Part shown: positions 7,601-10,025 of the stretch, piece by piece
Layout of the letters: every line of letters begins with the position of its first letter
Numbering within the stretch: the stretch's first letter is position 1
Origin: Parcubacteria group bacterium
Lineage (GTDB): Bacteria; Patescibacteriota; Minisyncoccia; Phycocordibacterales; UBA12088
Reading direction: 5' to 3'
NCBI GenBank assembly: GCA_021731325.1
Contig: JAKFXP010000056.1
Coordinates: 1 to 10,025, forward strand
DNA length: 10,025 bases
The notes under the pieces: generated by a model
Seen by the model: the letters and a program-made list of their open reading frames with translations, nothing else
The model's database searches: none
Told to the model about the DNA's origin: nothing
Program-made: the position numbers and the translations under genes

Positions 7601-10025
7601 TAAAAGCCAGAAGTGAGTGCAATACGAGGTGCAGAGATGCCCCCAGCAAAGGTGGAGGTTGCGCTGCTGGTGTTTGCAAATCCGGTAGTCGTTAACCCTG
7701 CAAAGGTACTGGTTGAGGTGGTAGCGATGTAGCTATTTGCTACCACCGGCCCTCCAACCGTGAGTGCGGTCATTGATGCATAATTGACGTAGAGGTTTCG
7801 CCAGCGATTAGTTCCATCAATACCGAGGTCGCGCACAGAATCAGTATTGGCATACAATGCAGTACCATTCCATGTCATTGCATTTCCCCCTGCAGTAATA
7901 CCAACACCATTCACCCCATTAAGATAGAGGCCTGTATCAAGATCTCCTGAAAAAGCGAGTGATGGGGTGCCAACAAGACCGTTTGCCAGATAGAGGCGAC
8001 CACTGGTCGTAATGTCAGTAGAGCTTGCATACGGCAGACGAGATGCAACGCTACCTGTTGCGGTGTAGTACTCTGCAGTAGGTCCGGATGTTGCCGTGAG
8101 TCCCGTGGTGCTATTCCATGAGGCAAGCATACCGGCCGTCCCTGCTCCGGTAAGACCTGAGGTGTTTGAGAGGAGACATACCCCGTTCACGGCATAGCAC
8201 CCTGCGGTGGTGTTGAAGCCACTTGCAGCGGTGGTGGTACCGGTGCCGGTGATGGCGAGACCGGTCGTGGTGATGCCGGCGAACGTTGAGGTCGAGGTGG
8301 TAGCGATGTAGTTTGCTGCTACTACTTGTCCGGCGACGGAGAGCTTGCTGTACGGACTCGTGGTACCGATACCGAGGTTGCCGTCGTTGGAGAGACGCAT
8401 CCACTCGGTAAGACCCGTGTTTGCGTTCTTGGTACTGAAGGTGAGGACACTGGTAGGTGCGGTAGTTGCGGTACTCGTGAGGATGCTTGCGATTTGTGCC
8501 GTAGAGGTTGCGCCGTAGGGTGCAAGTGCGGGTACCGTACCCCAGGCATCACTTGCACTAAAGAGGAGACCGGTACCGATGTTGTTTGCAGGAGATGATG
8601 AGGCGGTGTGTACGAGGTTCATGACGTCGGCGACACTACTGGTGCGGTTGTCGATGACGTTGCCTTCGAGCGCGTAGGTATTGGCAAGTGAGGTGGTGGC
8701 GAATTTGGTGAAGGCACCGGTGCCGCGGGCGTAGAGGTCACCACCGACGTTGAGACCACCGAGGATGTTGGCGTTGTTCCCTACGACGAGGTCACCGGTG
8801 ACGTCGATCGTGGTTGCCTCCAACGTACCTGCAAGGAGGGATGAGAATTCGGAGCCGTTGATGTCGATGATCTGGAGACCCGAAGCAAAGTCTGCCACGT
8901 ATGCATAGCGGCCGGAGACGTGTATCGCTGAAGGTGAGCCGCTTGTTTGCACCATACCAATAGCAACAGGCTGCGCTGGATTACCCACATCAACAACCTG
9001 GAGGCTTGGCGAATTGTCGGCAACGTACGCATAGCGGCCGGAGACGTAGATATCAAATGCGTTACCCGTCACCGCATACGTCGTCACAAGCACCGGAATT
9101 TTTGGATTGCTGATATCAATGATTTCGATACCCGAAGTAGCGTCTGCAACATACGCGTAGCGGCCGGAGACGTAGACCGCAAGGGCGTTACCGGAAGTAT
9201 CTAGAGAAGCAAGAATGACGGGGTTTGTTGGATTACTAATATCCATAATTTGGAGACCTGACGCAAAGTCAGCCACGTACGCATAGCGGCCGGAGACGTA
9301 GACTTCACGGGCGTTACCTGCAGTATCACGGGTACCTACCACAACAGGATTTGCTGGATTACTAATATTTATAACTTGCAAACCACTCCCCCCGTCTGCC
9401 ACGTATGCATAGCGACCGGAGATGTACATATCGTACGCAGTACCCGTGGTATCACGAGTAGCAACAGTTACAGGCTCTGCGGGATTACTAATATCAATAA
9501 TTGCAATGCCAGAATTCTGGTCGGCGATGTATGCATACTTGCCGGAGACGGTGACCCCTTGAGCACTACCAACAGTATCACGCGTGCTGATAAGTACCGG
9601 GATTGCAGGATTACTTACATCAATAATTTGGAGTCCGCTCCCCTGATCTGCAACGTACGCGTATTTGCCTGAGACGTAGACACCCTCAGCATTACCCGTC
9701 GTATCTACCACACCTTTAATGACGGGTCGCACCGGCGCATTCGCCTCAATACTTCCTCCATACACCTCAAGAAGTGCGTTGGATGAGGTAGTACCATAGC
9801 CTGCATTGGTCGTAGAGCTGTAGATGAGCATCTTACCCGCAATCGTACTGGTTGCGGTGGTGGAGGTTGCGACAAACGATGCCATGGTAGGGGTACCGGT
9901 TGCCGTGAGTCCCGTGGTGCTATTCCATGAGGCAAGCATACCGGCCGTCCCTGCTCCGGTAAGACCTGAGGTATTAGAGAGGAGACATACCCCGTTCATG
10001 GCGTAGCACCCTGCGGTGGTGTTGA
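1387..10025 (-). CDS. Giant modular surface/fibre-like protein with twin LVIVD beta-propellers (5' end outside window)
   Basis: An uninterrupted frame runs from the right edge to a TAG stop at 1387-1389, about 2,878 codons. It stays open through the ATG at 9999: the preceding codons read N-T-T-A-G-C-Y-A, matching internal repeats, so the gene is 5'-partial. Residues below are numbered from the base-9999 Met. Order: repeat stub (1-88); seven-blade LVIVD propeller (about 89-383); conserved 160-residue module (377-537); stalk of tail-fibre motifs (538-1165); second propeller (1166-1459); second copy of the conserved module (1453-1613); stalk to about 1928; lectin-like beta-sandwich (1929-2149); two GRVxVKV modules (about 2154-2300 and 2397-2577); S74-like chaperone remnant (2628-2705); Cys microdomain (2752-2796); Pro/Glu/Thr tail (2797-2870). 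Six G-N-x-G-I-G-T-T-S-P-like motifs are present. The composition is strongly Ser/Thr/Gly/Ala. There is no transmembrane helix or LPXTG-type signal at the C-terminus, and any signal peptide is off-window. Likely a secreted or surface fibre/adhesin; ligand unknown. Function is inferred from domain types only. Confidence 0.95.
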   Translation of the reverse strand, partial: NTTAGCYAMNGVCLLSNTSGLTGAGTAGMLASWNSTTGLTATGTPTMASFVATSTTATSTIAGKMLIYSSTTNAGYGTTSSNALLEVYGGSIEANAPVRPVIKGVVDTTGNAEGVYVSGKYAYVADQGSGLQIIDVSNPAIPVLISTRDTVGSAQGVTVSGKYAYIADQNSGIAIIDISNPAEPVTVATRDTTGTAYDMYISGRYAYVADGGSGLQVINISNPANPVVVGTRDTAGNAREVYVSGRYAYVADFASGLQIMDISNPTNPVILASLDTSGNALAVYVSGRYAYVADATSGIEIIDISNPKIPVLVTTYAVTGNAFDIYVSGRYAYVADNSPSLQVVDVGNPAQPVAIGMVQTSGSPSAIHVSGRYAYVADFASGLQIIDINGSEFSSLLAGTLEATTIDVTGDLVVGNNANILGGLNVGGDLYARGTGAFTKFATTSLANTYALEGNVIDNRTSSVADVMNLVHTASSSPANNIGTGLLFSASDAWGTVPALAPYGATSTAQIASILTSTATTAPTSVLTFSTKNANTGLTEWMRLSNDGNLGIGTTSPYSKLSVAGQVVAANYIATTSTSTFAGITTTGLAITGTGTTTAASGFNTTAGCYAVNGVCLLSNTSGLTGAGTAGMLASWNSTTGLTATSGPTAEYYTATGSVASRLPYASSTDITTSGRLYLANGLVGTPSLAFSGDLDTGLYLNGVNGVGITAGGNAMTWNGTALYANTDSVRDLGIDGTNRWRNLYVNYASMTALTVGGPVVANSYIATTSTSTFAGLTTTGFANTSSATSTFAGGISAPRIALTSGFYQSGFSAGCTGTESETVLYNATTGTFSCGSDDGLTTAVSRIEEEDVAIVDPAARIDFAGQDFVVTSEGGSEARIAIDYTNSGITRSSTTATVTAPWIFTATTTGTVFVATSTVSTSTLPLLNVTGLLLGNDYVTDLTGTGLTIASNSLTVSLGLEGLTDVADAITENAGDLLYWTGSQWSDLATSSLGINSDNVVQGSTNLFSQWTTNGGNINYATGNVGIGTTSPYAKLSVAGDVVAASYIATTSTSTFAGITTTGLAITGTGTTTAASGFNTTAGCYAISGICVGGANFTGAGTAGMLASWNSATGLTATSGPTMSYLTATSTTATSTFNGPVLLRGSTTQAGYGTTSSTALLEVYGGSIEANAPMKPRLKGSIDLTGNARDVYVAGKYAYLAGGSAGLQIVDISNPTYPRLTGTLATVGTARGIYVSGKYAYVAADTSGIYIIDISNPSSPVTVSVFDTVGSAFSTFVSGRYVYVADDTNGLLILDIADAARPTLAGSYNTTGNALDIFVTGAYAYIADDASGLQVLNVSNPRNPVKVSTLATTAAKDVYVSGTYAYVADDTAGVRIVDISNPISPVSVASRATNGLPRGLFVSGRYAYVADGTAGLQIVDVSTSSNPILVGAYDTTQSYHVYVSGRYAYVAGDTPDNLTIIDINGSEFSSLLAGTLEATTIDVTGDLVVGNNANILGGLNVGGDLYARGTGAFTKFATTSLANTYALEGNVIDNRTNSVADVMNLVHTASSSPANNIGTGLLFSASDAWGTVPALAPYGATSTAQIASILTSTATTAPTSVLTFSTKNANTGLTEWMRLSNTGNLGIGTTSPAEKLSVEGNLYVNSVSTSTFTGNVNVQNVLKVGTSSTYIYGNATSTFGGGIETTAIRVTGAGAATSTFAQGLNITDGCYSIDGVCIGGGTATAAGSAGNVQFNNGANALAADSNFMWDDTNKRLGIGTSSPYAKLSVAGQVVAANYVATTSTSTFAGITTTGLAITGTGSTTAANGFNITSGCFAVNGVCVGGGAGSGTVNSGTLGQVAYYNANGTAVTGTSTLFIDATGNVGIGTTSPYAKLSVISPRTGSTTGDIPALWVGTTTDPDKSPLLYVGATTTGALDYARVAIGTTSIGTAGLRDQFTLAGRYYSTWREMRCDMFGASVILTTTTDVSSLCGNFGLDMFTAGGVNVVTVAVPNYGNMRTSASAISSLSVRTWGTVTNKLENPVMEATVKIPAQTSNAHFTVGFTNQAPNVLAQSTTTRGVFFEASTTGSTWWAIVQNGTGTTTVNTTIATSTSLQKLRIELTSSNAIFLINDVVVANISTNLPTQNLAPRIAVINASAVVHQFDVGYIRVWIDDPPTGYPSVAEQQSIPISEFDPISGASIANSWLVEDPSLYDEGTIVSLDEAGGSTVRRAQGADDTNLFGVVATSPSTVMGNETASTTRIATAGRVNVKVSNSAGAIKVGDYLTASPEAGVAMKATSSGMVIGRALAAHTGSTTTLIPVLVQPGERADTTVINRALRDVLGLDMGLIAQGETVSIWNSFIARVAQATSALTTTPVGTGSTGAYSYNDASKLTTITNLVIGTSSDASVLTATNLPQGSLAVTNGALCVDNGDGTCESGVREQGGMYAERGALSGLNLAEVYPTKDDSLVPGELVMLDPENPVYVSRYATSSDAAAARPTLLGVVSTDPGLLLGGFKQNPEYIDEEKVSVALSGRVPVKVTSEYGAIKVGDRIGPATTPGLGARAAKTGYTVGIALEAFEAGESASSSVETGTILVFVDPQYYFAENQIFVDHLTGNVGVGTTTALHALHVSGAVAGNTFVAYGTTTGYRNTAALTLDERGDMLSKIRTLEISTYGTGEEGEVRNLALLPEHMPAEVRSADGKGIDLYKLSAFTLAGVQELSAKVNALESILGISLADLQMATSSESTTGNGLVAIVLDALRGFGVSIRDGFASFTALFTDELTVGSEEMPTGIQLFDEATGEAYCVRIRNGAMVQSAGECAAQPPTENTPAPAPEPQPTPAPEPTPEPSPEPTPEPTPTPEPEAPTPSPETTPEPAPEPNPEPTPTPEESAPAPTQ
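1612..1745 (-). other. Cys-bracketed C-terminal microdomain
   Basis: Residues 2752-2796 carry D-E-L-T-V-G-S, then G-I-Q-L-F-D-E-A-T-G-E-A-Y and CVRIRNGAMVQSAGEC (C2779 and C2794, 15 residues apart). This looks like a small disulfide-closed beta-hairpin. The 187-residue protein downstream has a similar element near its mature N-terminus (CVRPTGVAVINNASDTC). Confidence 0.6.
1884..2117 (-). other. Degenerate S74-type intramolecular chaperone segment
   Basis: Residues 2628-2705 read R-G-D-M-L-S-K-I-R-T-L-E-I, then L-L-P-E-H-M-P-A-E-V, G-K-G-I-D-L-Y-K-L and the helical S-A-F-T-L-A-G-V-Q-E-L-S-A-K-V-N-A-L-E. This spacing follows the endosialidase-chaperone (peptidase S74) pattern: an initial helix, an 'Aqe-x-x-P-e-V' strand, a 'D-x-x-x-L' element and a terminal coiled coil containing 'x-Q-E-L-x-x-K-V-x-x-L-E'. 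The usual Ser cleavage site is not evident. About 165 residues follow the helix, so autoproteolytic release looks lost and a trimerisation role is more likely. Confidence 0.55.
2270..2810 (-). other. GRVxVKV module 2
   Basis: Second, longer copy of the module: L-A-E-V-Y-P, P-G-E-L-V-M-L-D, L-L-G-V-V-S-T-D-P-G, L-S-G-R-V-P-V-K-V, G-A-I-K-V-G-D and V-G-I-A-L-E-A-F, closing with I-L-V-F-V-D-P-Q-Y-Y. It begins with a Cys pair (C-V-D-N-G-D-G-T-C). It is diverged from module 1 at the residue level and so looks like an old duplication, unlike the near-identical 482-bp repeats. It lies directly before the chaperone-like segment. Confidence 0.5.
3097..3540 (-). other. GRVxVKV module 1
   Basis: This stretch contains G-T-I-V-S-L-D, then L-F-G-V-V-A-T-S-P, A-G-R-V-N-V-K-V, G-A-I-K-V-G-D-Y-L-T-A and V-I-G-R-A-L, ending near L-V-Q-P-G-E. 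The same order of motifs recurs at 2810-2270. It resembles a beta-rich module often seen near the C-terminus of tail-fibre-like bacterial proteins. A relationship to autoproteolytic peptidase G2-type domains is possible, but I cannot identify catalytic residues. Confidence 0.5.
3555..4215 (-). other. Lectin-like beta-sandwich region, AT-rich
   Basis: Residues about 1929-2149 lack the TSTSTFAG-type repeats and read as a globular domain. Features are R-D-Q-F-T-L-A-G at the start, two Cys (in R-C-D-M-F-G and L-C-G-N-F-G), alternating beta-strand patterns, W-W-A-I-V, L-R-I-E-L, and a closing Y-I-R-V-W-I-D-D. The pattern resembles concanavalin-A-like or laminin-G-like jelly rolls; the family assignment is inference. 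Its DNA is clearly AT-richer than its flanks: I counted 35% and 32% GC on the lines at 3661 and 3721, against 67% at 2101. This suggests a separately acquired module. Confidence 0.55.
5161..5642 (-). repeat. 482-bp direct repeat, copy B (C-terminal to propeller 2)
   Basis: Second copy of the segment at 8389-8870, in the same frame and again directly after a propeller. Outside these limits similarity falls off inside the last propeller blade on one side and after the GIGTTSP motif on the other, where S-P-Y-S-K-L-S-V-A-G in copy A is S-P-A-E-K-L-S-V-E-G here. The high identity with mainly silent changes suggests duplication or gene conversion under protein-level constraint. Confidence 0.93.
5623..6504 (-). 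other. Seven-bladed LVIVD beta-propeller 2 (domain within the giant protein)
   Basis: A second set of seven LVIVD units has Y-A-Y anchors at plus-strand positions 5678, 5801, 5927, 6050, 6176, 6302 and 6428, so the period is 123 or 126 nt (41-42 residues). Blades have diverged more than in propeller 1: one core is Y-V-Y-V-A-D, the first is Y-A-Y-L-A-G and the last Y-A-Y-V-A-G. It is flanked by the same sequences as propeller 1: G-G-S-I-E-A-N-A-P before and I-D-I-N-G-S-E-F after. It therefore sits in the same slot of a duplicated larger module, but with different blade sequences. Confidence 0.87.
7796..7990 (-). other. Tail-fibre-like segment (D-T-G-L-Y / L-G-x-D-x-x-x-R-W-R-N-L-Y motifs)
   Basis: Within the stalk between the propellers, the translation reads L-A-F-S-G-D-L-D-T-G-L-Y followed by G-V-G-I-T-A-G-G and then L-G-I-D-G-T-N-R-W-R-N-L-Y-V. 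These motifs are familiar from phage tail-fibre and tail-spike shafts and from bacterial tail-fibre-domain proteins. They occur once in the visible part of this protein. They support a fibrous, probably trimeric shaft, although oligomeric state cannot be read from sequence. Confidence 0.6.
8091..8216 (-). repeat. Repeat module (T-G-A-G-T-A-G-M-L-A-S-W / G-C-Y-A-V-N-G-V-C), full internal copy
   Basis: This 126-nt stretch matches 9900-10025 at a constant offset of 1,809 nt, with only four differences seen by eye. It encodes a paired-Cys hairpin (G-C-Y-A-V-N-G-V-C) and the L-T-G-A-G-T-A-G-M-L-A-S-W linker. The adjoining 8191-8310 stretch also matches 6763-6882 (offset 1,428 nt, about five differences in 120). 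The stalk is therefore built from recurring cassettes. Confidence 0.9.
8389..8870 (-). repeat. 482-bp direct repeat, copy A (C-terminal to propeller 1)
   Basis: This segment encodes about 160 residues beginning near I-D-I-N-G-S-E-F-S-S-L-L-A-G and ending near E-W-M-R-L-S-N. It recurs at 5161-5642, offset by exactly 3,228 nt. By eye I see about twenty nucleotide differences, nearly all synonymous. Two amino-acid changes are visible (T-S-S versus T-N-S, and N-D-G versus N-T-G). It reads straight into a GIGTTSP motif. The fold is not recognised beyond a beta-rich tail-fibre-like collar that follows the propeller. Confidence 0.93.
8851..9735 (-). other. Seven-bladed LVIVD beta-propeller 1 (domain within the giant protein)
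   Basis: Seven copies of a G-[KR]-Y-A-Y-[VI]-A-D ... [IV]-[ID]-x-S-N-P unit match the LVIVD repeat family, which is known from bacterial and archaeal surface proteins and predicted to form beta-propellers. The A-Y-[RK] codons start at plus-strand positions 8903, 9029, 9155, 9281, 9407, 9533 and 9659, an exact 126-nt (42-residue) period with no indel. Positions just after Y-A-Y-V-A-D vary from blade to blade (QGS, QNS, GGS, FAS, ATS, NSP, FAS), while the strand cores are nearly constant. Seven blades would close one ring. A binding role for the variable loops is inference. Confidence 0.88.
9900..10025 (-). repeat. Repeat module cut by the window edge
   Basis: This matches 8091-8216 with four differences. 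One of these is C versus T in the codon giving Val (GTG) in the other copy and Met (ATG, bases 9999-9997) here. That explains why an apparent start codon sits inside a repeat, and it shows that the protein continues upstream beyond the window. Confidence 0.92.

Noticed and set aside
8880..9750. The regular 126-nt repeats as a CRISPR-like or non-coding tandem array
   Set aside because: The units are in frame, differ mainly in ways that preserve LVIVD residues, and encode consecutive propeller blades.
1387..10025. Prophage tail-fibre gene in a phage structural cluster
   Set aside because: Motifs are fibre-like, but no other phage gene is present. The neighbours carry bacterial-type signal peptides, and LVIVD propellers fit a cell-surface protein better.
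4550..10025. Diversity-generating retroelement acting on the variable blades
   Set aside because: No reverse transcriptase, template repeat or adenine-targeted variation pattern is visible in the window.

Overview
The window holds three genes, all on the minus strand. In order of transcription they are: most of one giant, highly repetitive surface or fibre protein (from beyond base 10025 down to 1387), a 129-residue secreted protein (1233 to 844) and a 187-residue secreted protein (705 to 142). No tRNA, rRNA, CRISPR array, transposase, phage structural gene or metabolic gene is visible. The standard genetic code reads cleanly.

The most likely source is a Patescibacteria/CPR bacterium of the Parcubacteria type. 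This is an inference. Such genomes often carry very long Ser/Thr/Gly/Ala-rich secreted proteins with many copies of a GIGTTSPYAKLSVAG-like motif, Cys-hairpin motifs, tail-fibre-like modules and a Pro/Glu/Thr C-terminal tail. All of these are present, but there is no taxonomic marker gene.

Giant gene, N- to C-terminal: a repeat module cut by the window edge; seven-bladed LVIVD beta-propeller 1 (about 9735-8851); a 482-bp segment that recurs later (8870-8389); a tail-fibre-like stalk with TSTSTFAG, GCYAVNGVC and GIGTTSP motifs (8388-6505); seven-bladed propeller 2 (6504-5623); the second copy of the 482-bp segment (5642-5161); more stalk (5160-4216); an AT-rich, lectin-like beta-sandwich region (4215-3555); two related GRVxVKV modules (3540-3097 and 2810-2270); a degenerate S74-type intramolecular chaperone with a C-terminal helix (2117-1884); a Cys-bracketed microdomain (1745-1612); and a Pro/Glu/Thr tail (1611-1390). 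The ATG at 9999 is internal, so the true start lies outside the window.

The two small downstream genes encode exported proteins. Both contain folds or motifs that also occur in fibre proteins, and the 187-residue protein shares a Cys microdomain with the giant protein's C-terminus. I infer an adhesion or surface-fibre locus: one long shaft with two propeller heads and a lectin-like module, plus two small accessory exported proteins. Intrinsic terminators follow each small gene, and a possible promoter lies between the giant gene and the 129-residue gene. The first 140 bases hold two back-to-back terminator hairpins and no gene that can be supported.
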